A stretch of 6,086 nt of DNA from an uncultured Actinomyces sp. (GCA_915069725.1 CAJZFF010000122.1:1-6086), one strand, 5' to 3'; shown: positions 1-5,541, counted from the stretch's first letter. Notes: a model not told the origin generated them from the letters alone. Made by a program: numbers and translations.

Positions 1-498
1 CCCCACCCGCTCGCGCTGCGCTCGCTGCGGGCCCGGGCCCTGTCGGGGCCGGCGCTGCAGTACGTGAGCCTGCGGATCCCGGGCCTGGCCGAGCGCCGCC
101 TGCGCAGCCGCAGTGCCCTGGAGGGCCTGCTGCGCTCCTGGGCCGGGCCGCACACGCGCGAGGCACTGGCCGAAGAGGCCCCCTACTACGCCGAGCTCCT
201 GTCCCGACCCGGCGCCGCCCACAGCGCCCTGGAGCCGCTGCGCAACCTCGTGCTGTCCCGGGCGGAGACGGCGGCCCTGGACAAGCCGGTGACGGTGCCC
301 GTCCTGTCGGTGCAGGGCGAGCTCGACCCGGTCCAGCCCGCCCAGGCCTACGCGCGCGACACCCACCGCGTGGCTGGCAATCTGCGTCAGGTGACGATCC
401 ACCGCTCCGGCCACTTCCCCCAGGAGGAGACCCCGGCCGGGTTCGTCCGGGCCCTGCTGCCCTTCCTGGCCGACGTCGCGCCACCCGCCCCCGCCTGA
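1..498 (+). CDS. Alpha/beta hydrolase, C-terminal part (5' end outside window)
   Basis: Frame 1 is open from base 1 to the TGA at 496-498, giving 165 residues with no start in the window. The GTG at 64 is only the first in-frame start-like codon, not the gene start, because sensible coding continues upstream of it. The fragment opens with PHPLALRSLR, like the segment after strand beta-6 in epoxide hydrolase and dehalogenase-type enzymes, followed by an Arg- and Leu-rich helical cap region (about residues 10-95). Strand VPVLSVQGELDPV carries the likely catalytic acid Asp109 (325-327), and IHRSGHFPQEE carries the likely catalytic His138 (412-414). The nucleophile elbow and oxyanion residues would lie upstream, so the substrate cannot be told. 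No signal or membrane segment is visible; the enzyme is probably cytoplasmic. It converges on the ABC exporter operon. An ephE-like role is possible from the neighbourhood but is inference. Confidence 0.88.
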   Translation, partial: PHPLALRSLRARALSGPALQYVSLRIPGLAERRLRSRSALEGLLRSWAGPHTREALAEEAPYYAELLSRPGAAHSALEPLRNLVLSRAETAALDKPVTVPVLSVQGELDPVQPAQAYARDTHRVAGNLRQVTIHRSGHFPQEETPAGFVRALLPFLADVAPPAPA

Positions 499-503
499 GG
501 CCG

Positions 504-570
504 CGAGCCGAGCACTTATCGCGCAGCCCCGCCGTTCTTCCGTAGGTCTGCACAAGAAGTGCCCAGCTCG
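504..570. terminator. Imperfect long inverted repeat downstream of the hydrolase
   Basis: The arm at 504-517 (CGAGCCGAGCACTT) pairs with 557-570 (AAGTGCCCAGCTCG) at 12 of 14 positions around a 39-nt loop. It starts 6 bp after the hydrolase stop, between convergent genes, so it may end hydrolase transcription. No T-run follows, and the large loop weakens the case. Confidence 0.3.
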
Positions 571-597
571 ACGGGTGCGGTGCGGTCAGCCCGACGC

Positions 598-635
598 CGT
601 CACCCGCCACCCGGCTCGGCGGGGTGGGTACGACG
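598..635 (-). terminator. Candidate terminator hairpin for the ABC exporter operon
   Basis: Three 4-bp blocks stack into an imperfect stem: 598-601 with 632-635, 602-605 with 626-629, and 609-612 with 622-625, around a 9-nt loop with small bulges. It begins 15 bp beyond the permease stop on the minus strand. No T-tract is present, which is common in high-GC actinobacteria. Confidence 0.35.
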
Positions 636-650
636 CCGGCTCACACCGCC

Positions 651-2039
651 TCACACCGGCTGGCGCAGGTTGTCCATGAGGGAGCGCCGGTCCAGCTGGG
701 CGGGCAGCCAGGTGGTCGCCACCGCGAGCGCCAGCGAGATCCCGCTGACGAGGGCCAGCAGCCCCACCGGGACCGAGGCGACCAGGACCGCCGTCCCGCC
801 CCCGGAGTACAGCGCGGCGTAGACGGCGCTGACGGCGGTGGCCGCCAGCCCGAAGATGATGCCGGTGACGGCATAGATGACCCCCTCCAGCGCGGTGGAG
901 GCCAGGACGGTGCCGGTGCGCGCCCCGATGACCCCCAGCAGCGCCCCCTCCTGGCGTCGGGCTCGCCCCACCATGGCGATGTTGGCGATCCCGCCGACGC
1001 CGGAAATGAAGAAGGTTGGAACCCCGACGGAGAGGAACCCGTTGACCGAGCCCTGCGCGCCGGTGGCCTGGCCGGCCCCGACGGCGGCGTAGACCGTGCC
1101 GGTCAGGGCCACGGCGATGGCGAAGGGGACGATCGTCGTCATTGACAGGGAGGCGCGGTGGCGGGCGTTGGCGCGGGCGGCGAACCAGGCGGGGCTGCGG
1201 CCCGGGATGAGCGCGGTCCACCAGGTCAGCAGGGGCCGCAGCGTCCAGTTGGGCACGCACAGACCCGCGATCGCGGCGAGGAGCCCCATGGAGGCGCCGG
1301 CCATCGCGCGCTCCCCCGGGTCGTTGAGGTTCATACCGGACGTGGCCATCTCCGCCCTCTCCGCGTCACTCATGGGTAGAGAGCTCTCGAAGGGGGTCAT
1401 GACCAGGCCCAGGAGCATAATGCCGACGACCACCCACTGCCACCACCGGGTCCGGGTCTGCGGGGCCGTGGCCTCCCGCAGCGCCTGCATCTCGGGGACC
1501 GACGCCGCCCGCCGGGCCGGCCCCATCGCGCCCAGGATGCAGAACAGCGTCGTCACGGCAATGGTCAACGGCACCCCGAAGCCCGGCATGATGATGGGCA
1601 GATTCTGAGGAAACACATCGAATTCCCGCCAGGTGAGCAGGTAGACGCGGACCAACGGCAGGCTGGCCACCGCCCCCATGACGCCTCCGAGCAGCCCGAT
1701 CACCCCGACCTGCGCCAGGATGGTGCGGCGGATGCGGCTGCCGGGGATGCCCAGAACCTTCCACAGAGCGTGGGAGCGCTGCTGGGCCGAGACGGTCAGG
1801 CCCAGCGTCGTGGACAGGATGACGGCGGTGGCCAGCCCCACGTAGGAGACAAGGCTGGAGCCGATGATGTGGGAGGCGTTCACGAGCTCGGCCGAGCCCT
1901 GGGCCTGGGCCCAGCTCAGGGCGCTGTACCAAGTGGTGATGATGACGCCGATGATGGCGCCGCCGACGGTGGCGACGAGCAGCGACCACAGCCACTGGCG
2001 GGCGTGGTGGCGCAGGTCGTTCCAGATGAGTGTGACCAT
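651..2039 (-). CDS. FtsX-like ABC transporter permease
   Basis: This 462-residue membrane protein looks like the permease of an export-type (MacB/FtsX/BceB superfamily) ABC transporter; the substrate is unknown. About ten hydrophobic segments can be read: near residues 16-40, 58-82, 107-131, 147-171, 201-216, 245-262, 300-322, 333-357, 377-403 and 416-443. The FtsX-type pattern occurs in two halves: AQQRSHALWKVLGIPGSRIR before segment 3, and a degenerate copy GRARRQEGALLGVIGARTG before segment 9. The loop between segments 1 and 2 is only about 17 residues, so the large extracytoplasmic domain of MacB or LolC is absent, and no BceB-like large loop is seen either. The ATG at 2039 follows GGAGA with a 5-nt spacer and a second AGGAG further up. 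The ATPase gene ends 34 nt upstream, so the two are surely co-transcribed. Antimicrobial peptide or lipid export is possible but not shown. Confidence 0.9.
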   Translation of the reverse strand: MVTLIWNDLRHHARQWLWSLLVATVGGAIIGVIITTWYSALSWAQAQGSAELVNASHIIGSSLVSYVGLATAVILSTTLGLTVSAQQRSHALWKVLGIPGSRIRRTILAQVGVIGLLGGVMGAVASLPLVRVYLLTWREFDVFPQNLPIIMPGFGVPLTIAVTTLFCILGAMGPARRAASVPEMQALREATAPQTRTRWWQWVVVGIMLLGLVMTPFESSLPMSDAERAEMATSGMNLNDPGERAMAGASMGLLAAIAGLCVPNWTLRPLLTWWTALIPGRSPAWFAARANARHRASLSMTTIVPFAIAVALTGTVYAAVGAGQATGAQGSVNGFLSVGVPTFFISGVGGIANIAMVGRARRQEGALLGVIGARTGTVLASTALEGVIYAVTGIIFGLAATAVSAVYAALYSGGGTAVLVASVPVGLLALVSGISLALAVATTWLPAQLDRRSLMDNLRQPV

Positions 2040-2044
2040 GATCT

Positions 2045-2060
2045 TCTCCGATCCTCTCCT
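2045..2060 (-). promoter_or_regulatory. Ribosome binding site of the permease gene
   Basis: Minus-strand AGGAGAGGATCGGAGA precedes the permease ATG. The nearer GGAGA ends 5 nt before the start. It supports the ATG at 2039 and independent translation within the operon. Confidence 0.6.
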
Positions 2061-2073
2061 GCTCCTGTTCCGG

Positions 2074-2913
2074 TCAGGCGGCGCGCGTGGCTCGCGCCGA
2101 GTGGACGAGCTCGGCGATCTGGCGGGCGTCTCGGCAGCTGGTCCACTGCACCAGGTGTCCCTGACTCATGACGGCGACCGCGTCTGCTCTGGCGGCGGCC
2201 TCGACGTCGTGGGTCACCATGACCACGGTGGTGCCCTGCTCGGTGAGCCGGCGCAACCAGTCCAGGACGAGGGCGGCGGAGTCCAGGTCGAGGGCGCCGG
2301 TGGGCTCGTCGGCGAAGACGATCCGGGGCCGGCTGGCCATGACGCGGGCGATGGCCACGCGCTGGCGCTCCCCGCCGGAGAGCTGGTGGGGCTTGAGGCC
2401 GGCGCGGTGAGCGAGCCCGACGGCGTCGAGGGCCTCCCGGGTCTGGGCGCCGTTCAGGGGACGCCCGGCCAGGCGCGAGGGCATGGAGACGTTGTCGGCG
2501 GCGCTCAGGGAGGCGATGAGGTTGTACTCCTGGAAGACGAAGCCGACGTGGCGGGCGCGGAACCGGGCCCTCTCAGCGGCCCGCATCCCGGAGGTGAGGG
2601 CGCCGAGCATGGTCACCTGTCCGCTGGTGGGCTCATCGAGGCCGGCCATGCAGTGCAGCAGCGTGGACTTGCCCGACCCGGAGGCCCCGACGACGGCGGT
2701 GAAGCTGCCCTCGGGCAGGTCGGCGTCGACGTGATCCAGGGCGGTGACACGGGCGTCCTGGCGTCCGGGGACCTCGTAGACGCGGGTCAGGCCGCGCAGC
2801 CGGATGGCGACGGGCGACGTCGAGCCCGGCCCGGTGGACGGAGTAGTGGACGGCAGGGATGAGGCGAGGGCGGCGGTCGGGTCGGAGGGGGCCAGGGGCG
2901 AGTGAGCAGTCAT
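2074..2913 (-). CDS. ABC transporter ATP-binding protein (MacB/LolD type)
   Basis: This is the nucleotide-binding subunit (279 residues) that powers the permease encoded just downstream. All ABC motifs are intact: Walker A GASGSGKST (76-84), Q-loop Q128 in FVFQEYN, signature LSGGERQ (178-184), Walker B RIVFADEP (197-204), D-loop ALD and H-loop His235 in VTHD. The sequence after the signature and the short spacing resemble the MacB/LolD/BceA branch, which pairs with FtsX-like permeases. The fold begins near residue 37 (IRLRGLTRVYEV); the first 35 residues are a Ser/Thr/Pro-rich leader, probably disordered. I chose the ATG at 2913 because it starts a plausible N-terminus. The GGAG upstream is only 2 nt from it, so the ribosome binding site is poor, and an upstream ATG (2949) has none. 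A start further in is possible. The protein should be cytoplasmic and membrane-associated. Confidence 0.92.
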   Translation of the reverse strand: MTAHSPLAPSDPTAALASSLPSTTPSTGPGSTSPVAIRLRGLTRVYEVPGRQDARVTALDHVDADLPEGSFTAVVGASGSGKSTLLHCMAGLDEPTSGQVTMLGALTSGMRAAERARFRARHVGFVFQEYNLIASLSAADNVSMPSRLAGRPLNGAQTREALDAVGLAHRAGLKPHQLSGGERQRVAIARVMASRPRIVFADEPTGALDLDSAALVLDWLRRLTEQGTTVVMVTHDVEAAARADAVAVMSQGHLVQWTSCRDARQIAELVHSARATRAA

Positions 2914-2924
2914 GACTCCAGCCT

Positions 2925-2936
2925 GACGGCGCCGTC
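2925..2936. promoter_or_regulatory. 12-bp perfect palindrome before the ABC operon
   Basis: GACGGCGCCGTC is a perfect palindrome ending 11 bp upstream of the chosen ATPase start. It could be an operator for a repressor or part of the leader. GC-rich palindromes arise easily by chance in this DNA, so the call is weak. Confidence 0.3.
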
Positions 2937-2966
2937 TCTCCCGGCCCATCCGGCCATCTGGTGGAC

Positions 2967-2992
2967 CGGGGGTGGGGCTAGCCCGACACCGG
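2967..2992. promoter_or_regulatory. Imperfect palindrome between nth and the ABC operon
   Basis: The core GGGCTAGCCC (2975-2984) is perfect, and pairing continues outward with single mismatches (2972-2973 with 2986-2987, 2969-2970 with 2989-2990). It sits in the 115-bp gap after the nth stop. It could be a terminator for nth or an operator for the ABC pair. I see no convincing -35/-10 set in this gap, so the ABC genes may have a weak promoter here or be read through from nth. Confidence 0.3.
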
Positions 2993-3028
2993 CCCGGCCC
3001 CTCCGCGGGCACCGCTCTCAGGCGACCC

Positions 3029-3754
3029 TCAGACCCCCACCTGCGGGCACAGCCCGGCCTCGAGCAGCGTGCACTGGCCGCAGTGGGGCGAGCGGGCCGA
3101 GCACACCTGGCGCCCGTGCTCGATGAGCCGGTGGCAGCCGTCGGTCCAGCGCCACGGCTCCCACAGGGCCGCGATGTCCTTCTCCACGCGCAGCGGGTCC
3201 TTCGACGTCGTCCACCCCAGGCGGCGCGAGAGCCTGCCCACGTGGGTGTCCACGGTGATGGCGGGCTGTCCGAAGGCGTTTCCGAGCACGACGTTGGCGG
3301 TCTTGCGCCCCACGCCCGGCAGGGCCACGAGCTCCTCGCGGCTGCGCGGCACCCGCCCCTCGAAGCGCTCGGTGAGGGCCTGACCGATGCCGAGCAGGTG
3401 GCCGGCCTTGGCGCGCTGGAAGCCCAGGGGCCGCAGGATCGCCTCGAGGTCCTCGCGCCGGGCGGCTCCCAGGGCGGCGGCGTCGGGGTAGCGCTCGAAG
3501 AGCTCGGGGGTGACGGTGTTGACGCGCGCGTCAGTGGTCTGGGCCGACAGGACGGTGGCCACGAGCAGTTGGAAGGGGCCGTCGTGGTCCAGGGCGCAGG
3601 CGGCGTCGGGGTAGAGGGTCATGAGCTCGTGGTCGACGGCGCCCGCGCGCCGGGCCGGCTCAGTCGTCAGCGCCGCCTCAGCAATCTCGGGTCCGGTCCC
3701 GACCTCCCCCGCCGCCTCGGCCCCAGCGGTCTCGCTACTCGCTGCCCTACGCAC
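3029..3754 (-). CDS. nth: Endonuclease III (DNA glycosylase / AP lyase)
   Basis: Nth removes oxidised pyrimidines from DNA and nicks the abasic site in base excision repair. With the GTG start at 3754 it has 241 residues, normal for the family. Helix-hairpin-helix LPGVGRKTANVV covers 145-156 with catalytic Lys151; catalytic Asp169 lies in ITVDTHVGRLSRR, and the Lys-Asp distance of 18 matches E. coli (K120/D138). Four cysteines, C218, C225, C228 and C236, form the [4Fe-4S] site; their spacing is 6-2-7 rather than the classical 6-2-5. The frame stays open to an ATG at 3886, but neither that nor the ATGs at 3808 and 3778 has a ribosome binding site, whereas the GTG follows GAGAGG with a 5-nt spacer. 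The first 35 residues are Ala/Glu-rich and probably disordered. The gene diverges from crp, as in mycobacteria. It is not MutY: there is no C-terminal NUDIX-like domain. Confidence 0.95.
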   Translation of the reverse strand: MRRAASSETAGAEAAGEVGTGPEIAEAALTTEPARRAGAVDHELMTLYPDAACALDHDGPFQLLVATVLSAQTTDARVNTVTPELFERYPDAAALGAARREDLEAILRPLGFQRAKAGHLLGIGQALTERFEGRVPRSREELVALPGVGRKTANVVLGNAFGQPAITVDTHVGRLSRRLGWTTSKDPLRVEKDIAALWEPWRWTDGCHRLIEHGRQVCSARSPHCGQCTLLEAGLCPQVGV

Positions 3755-3759
3755 TGTGT

Positions 3760-3768
3760 CCTCTCTCC
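3760..3768 (-). promoter_or_regulatory. Ribosome binding site fixing the nth GTG start
   Basis: Minus-strand GGAGAGAGG ends 5 nt before the GTG at 3754-3752. It is the only good Shine-Dalgarno match among the possible nth starts and removes a 44-residue Arg/Pro/Ala-rich extension that is unlike the family. Confidence 0.6.
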
Positions 3769-3966
3769 GCGATCTCATCGGCGGCGGCGCCAGCACCACC
3801 AGCACCATCAGTGCCGCCCGCGCCGGAGGGGTCCTCCTGCGGGCCCCGGTCCGCCTCTGAGCGGGTCTTCCTCCGCAAACCGCCATTGCAGTCGATCACG
3901 CCGCCGGCCCGCAAGCTCACGGCTGGGACCGTGTCGCACGACGCACCCGATGTTGCTCACTCCCCT

Positions 3967-3994
3967 TTGACCTGCAACACACGGGGGCTACAAT
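3967..3994 (+). promoter_or_regulatory. SigA-type promoter of crp
   Basis: The -35 TTGACC (3967-3972) and -10 TACAAT (3989-3994) are separated by 16 bp. Both are five of six matches to the housekeeping consensus, the best promoter in the window. Transcription should start near 4000-4002, leaving a leader of about 90 nt before the crp GTG. Confidence 0.75.
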
Positions 3995-4003
3995 GCTCGA
4001 CGG

Positions 4004-4019
4004 CGTGCCACAGGTCACA
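4004..4019. promoter_or_regulatory. Candidate Crp/GlxR operator at the crp transcription start
   Basis: CGTGCCACAGGTCACA compares with the Crp/GlxR consensus TGTGA-N6-TCACA: the right half is perfect and the left matches at GTG (8 of 10). It lies just after the predicted start of transcription, where bound regulator would block the polymerase. This suggests negative autoregulation, which is known for glxR in corynebacteria; here it is inference. Confidence 0.4.
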
Positions 4020-4029
4020 AGCCGTGGCA
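4006..4029 (+). other. Leader hairpin 1 of the crp mRNA
   Basis: TGCCAC (4006-4011) and GTGGCA (4024-4029) form a 6-bp perfect stem with a 12-nt loop. It would sit near the 5' end of the crp transcript and overlaps the Crp-like site. Confidence 0.3.
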
Positions 4030-4041
4030 GGATAGACCCGA

Positions 4042-4068
4042 GGGCTCCCGCATGCGGGATGCCAGCCC
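4042..4068 (+). other. Leader hairpin 2 of the crp mRNA
   Basis: TCCCGCATGCGGGA (4046-4059) is a 14-bp perfect palindrome. An outer pair GGGCT (4042-4046) with AGCCC (4064-4068) could extend or compete with it. The structure ends 10 nt before the crp Shine-Dalgarno sequence and contains the upstream ATG at 4052. It could protect or control the mRNA, or be a protein-binding site in DNA. Confidence 0.4.
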
Positions 4069-4078
4069 CCTAACCACC

Positions 4079-4084
4079 AGGAGG
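4079..4084 (+). promoter_or_regulatory. Ribosome binding site fixing the crp GTG start
   Basis: AGGAGG is a full Shine-Dalgarno match 6 nt before the GTG at 4091. It decides against the ATG at 4052, which lies inside a palindrome with no ribosome binding site and would add 13 residues. Confidence 0.75.
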
Positions 4085-4090
4085 ATCTCC

Positions 4091-4768
4091 GTGGAAGACA
4101 GCATTATCTCCAGGATCCCGCTCTTCGAGGGCCTGAGCCCGGAGGAGCAGGAGGAACTGCGCGCCATGATGACGCAGACGACTCTGCGCCGTGGCGAGAC
4201 CCTCTTCAACGAGGGCGACTCAGGCGACCGCCTCTACATTCTCCTCTCCGGGAAGGTGAAGCTCGGCCACGCCAGCGCCGACGGCCGCGAGAACCTGCTC
4301 GCGGTGCTCGGCCCCGGCGAGATCGTCGGCGAGCTGACCCTGTTCGACCCGGGCCCGCGCTCCACCACCGCCACCGCCGTGGCCCCCACCGAGCTCCTGA
4401 CGCTGGACCACAACCAGCTCATGACCTTCGTGGAGTCCCACCCGCAGCTGGCCAAGGACATGCTGCGCGCCCTGGCCCAGCGCCTGCGCCGCACGAACAC
4501 CGCGCTGGCGGACCTGGTCTTCTCCGACGTGCCCGGCCGCGTGGCCAAGGCCCTGCTGGACCTGGCCGACCGCTTCGGCTCGCCCACCGACGACGGCGTC
4601 CACGTCCCCCACGACCTCACCCAGGAGGAGCTCGCCCAGCTGGTGGGCGCCTCGCGCGAGACGGTCAACAAGTCGCTGGCCGAGTTCGTCTCCCGCGGCT
4701 GGATCCGCCTGGAGGGCCGGGCCGTCACGCTGCTCGACGTCGACCGCCTGCGCCGTCGCGCCCGCTGA
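4091..4768 (+). CDS. crp: Crp/GlxR-type cAMP-responsive transcriptional regulator
   Basis: This is the global Crp-family regulator of actinobacteria (Crp/Rv3676 in M. tuberculosis, GlxR in corynebacteria): a cytoplasmic dimer that binds cAMP and TGTGA-N6-TCACA sites. With the GTG start it has 225 residues, against 224 in M. tuberculosis. The N-terminal beta-barrel (about 10-115) includes GDRLYILLSGKVKLG and the phosphate-binding cassette GELTLFDPGPRSTTATA (80-96), with Arg90 and Ser91 as expected cAMP phosphate contacts. The dimer helix (about 117-143) contains LRRTN, with Thr135-Asn136 where adenine is contacted. The C-terminal winged helix (about 147-225) has LTQEELAQLVGASRETVNKSLAEF (176-199), whose second part is the recognition helix with R189, E190 and K194. 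FSDVPGRVAKALL and RGWIRLEGR closely match the mycobacterial protein as I remember it. It stands alone, facing away from nth and ending in a strong hairpin. Confidence 0.96.
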   Translation: MEDSIISRIPLFEGLSPEEQEELRAMMTQTTLRRGETLFNEGDSGDRLYILLSGKVKLGHASADGRENLLAVLGPGEIVGELTLFDPGPRSTTATAVAPTELLTLDHNQLMTFVESHPQLAKDMLRALAQRLRRTNTALADLVFSDVPGRVAKALLDLADRFGSPTDDGVHVPHDLTQEELAQLVGASRETVNKSLAEFVSRGWIRLEGRAVTLLDVDRLRRRAR

Positions 4769-4848
4769 GGTCCCGTCTCGGGTCGCGAGCCCTCAGCGCA
4801 GCGCACCGGAGAAGTCGCCGGGCGCTGACACCCGCATCAACCGCATAG

Positions 4849-4899
4849 ACGACGCCGCGCCTGCAGCCGGAAGGTACCGGACCGCAGGCGCGGCGTCGT
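4849..4899. terminator. Strong bidirectional terminator hairpin
   Basis: ACGACGCCGCGCCTGC (4849-4864) and GCAGGCGCGGCGTCGT (4884-4899) form a perfect 16-bp stem. The 19-nt loop holds a further CCGG (4867-4870) / CCGG (4877-4880) pair. It lies between the convergent crp and DUF4177 genes (80 bp after crp, 26 bp after DUF4177) and can serve both. There is no T-run on either side, usual for high-GC actinobacteria. Confidence 0.85.
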
Positions 4900-4925
4900 G
4901 CGCGCCGGTCTCGCCGGGTGGTCCG

Positions 4926-5117
4926 TCAGGACCGGGGGCGCTTGAGGTAGGCGATGAGGTTGTCCGTGCCGGAGGGGCCGGGCACGACCTGGACGAGCTC
5001 CCAGCCGTCAGCACCCCACTGGTCGAGGATCTGCTTGGTGGCGTGAGTGATGAGGGGGACGGTGACGTACTCCCAGGTGGTGGGCGCAGCGGATACGGGC
5101 TCAGATGATGCAGTCAT
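4926..5117 (-). CDS. DUF4177 family small protein
   Basis: A 63-residue protein with the DUF4177 pattern: TTWEYVTVPLITHATKQIL (13-31) followed by DQWGADGWELVQVVPGPSG and a final LIAYLKRP strand, that is, a short beta-alpha-beta-beta fold. The GWEL motif is at residues 38-41. I recall a very similar small protein, Rv3678A, in the same neighbourhood in M. tuberculosis. Its function is not known; it has no signal peptide or membrane segment. The ATG at 5117 is the only clear start; the first 12 residues are Ser/Ala/Pro-rich and likely flexible. A normal ribosome binding site is missing: the only AGG (5129-5127) lies in the loop of a hairpin right before the start. It follows whiB on the same strand with a 54-bp gap and may share its transcript. 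Confidence 0.85.
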   Translation of the reverse strand: MTASSEPVSAAPTTWEYVTVPLITHATKQILDQWGADGWELVQVVPGPSGTDNLIAYLKRPRS

Positions 5118-5136
5118 AGGGCTCAGCCTAGAGCCC
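5097..5136 (-). promoter_or_regulatory. Competing hairpins over the DUF4177 start
   Basis: On the minus strand GGGCTC (5136-5131) pairs perfectly with GAGCCC (5124-5119) around loop TAGGCT, ending 1 nt before the ATG. A second copy of CTGAGCCC occurs within the coding region at 5104-5097 and could pair with the same GGGCTC instead, enclosing the start codon. The two pairings exclude each other. This may be a terminator after whiB or translational control of the small gene. Confidence 0.35.
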
Positions 5137-5171
5137 GCCGCCAGGCGCCGGAAGCCGGCAACGCGGGGCCT

Positions 5172-5507
5172 TCAGGAGGCGCAGCGCACCCGGGCCAGGA
5201 TGCGTGGGGCGCGACGGGCGTGGATCTCGGCGACGAGCTCGTCATCCTCGCGCTCGAGCCACCGGCCCCAGTCGTCGACCTCGGGGAAGCGCCGCAGCAG
5301 CGCCCGCCTCTCCCGCTCGGTCAGTCCGCCCCAGACGCCGAAGCTGGACTCGGAGTTGAGCGCCTCGGCCAGGCACTCCATACGAACCGGACATGAGAAG
5401 CACAGTGATCGTGCGTCGCGCTGCTCAGCGCCCTTGCCGAAGAGCTGGTCCGGCTCGACGGTGGCGCAGGCCGCTTGGGCCGCCCAGGTCTGGTCGTCTT
5501 GAAACAT
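5172..5507 (-). CDS. whiB: WhiB4-like iron-sulfur transcriptional regulator
   Basis: WhiB proteins carry a redox- and NO-sensitive [4Fe-4S] cluster and regulate transcription in actinobacteria. With the ATG at 5507 the protein has 111 residues. Four cluster cysteines are present: C14, C36, C39 and C45 (the last three as C-x2-C-x5-C), followed by the G-[VI]-W-G-G turn at 57-61 and a basic stretch ERERRALLRR. The run FGVWGGLTERERRALL and the following FPEVDDWGRWLER resemble M. tuberculosis WhiB4 more than WhiB1 or WhiB2, as I remember them, and the position before a PBP gene agrees. A fifth cysteine, C109, lies close to the C-terminus and is not part of the usual set. The ATG follows GGGAG with a 5-nt spacer; a TTG at 5528 in the same frame has no such site. 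It may be cotranscribed with DUF4177. WhiB4 in mycobacteria responds to oxidation; the same role here is inference. Confidence 0.94.
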   Translation of the reverse strand: MFQDDQTWAAQAACATVEPDQLFGKGAEQRDARSLCFSCPVRMECLAEALNSESSFGVWGGLTERERRALLRRFPEVDDWGRWLEREDDELVAEIHARRAPRILARVRCAS

Positions 5508-5512
5508 GCTCA

Positions 5513-5517
5513 CTCCC
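5513..5517 (-). promoter_or_regulatory. Ribosome binding site of whiB
   Basis: Minus-strand GGGAG lies 5 nt before the ATG at 5507 and sets the start there rather than at the in-frame TTG at 5528. Confidence 0.6.
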
Positions 5518-5541
5518 GATCCATTCAACGGCCGACGCCGT

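Larger units (their letters stand above)
3755..4090. other. Divergent nth-crp intergenic region
   Basis: This 336-bp stretch holds no gene I can support. Its right part carries the crp promoter, a Crp-like site and leader hairpins, listed separately. Its left part (3755-3886) is an open in-frame extension of nth, read here as leader. A weak minus-strand promoter for nth may be TTGCGG (3914-3909), 18-bp spacer, TGCAAT (3890-3885); it would place the -10 over the ATG at 3886 and so fit the downstream GTG start. The nth promoter is low confidence. Mycobacteria carry a small membrane protein gene (Rv3675) in the matching place; I find no equivalent. Confidence 0.5.

Noticed and set aside
586..1260. 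224-codon minus-strand frame overlapping the permease C-terminal half
   Set aside because: It is Arg/Gly/His-rich nonsense in an alternate frame of an intact membrane protein; I see no sign of a frameshift in the permease.
1864..2862. 332-codon open frame on the plus strand
   Set aside because: It lies antisense to the ABC genes, is Gly/Asp/Val-rich low-complexity as expected from a shadow of GC-rich coding DNA, and has no recognisable domain.
2972..3970. 332-codon open frame on the plus strand over nth
   Set aside because: It is the mirror frame of nth, whose catalytic and cluster residues are intact; no domain or ribosome binding site is seen.
4052..4090. Upstream ATG start for crp
   Set aside because: It has no Shine-Dalgarno sequence and lies in a palindrome, while the GTG at 4091 has a perfect AGGAGG and gives the family length.
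4220..4806. Two long minus-strand frames over crp (130 and 190 codons)
   Set aside because: They are antisense to a complete Crp protein and show the Arg/Ser- or Gly/Val-rich composition of shadow frames.
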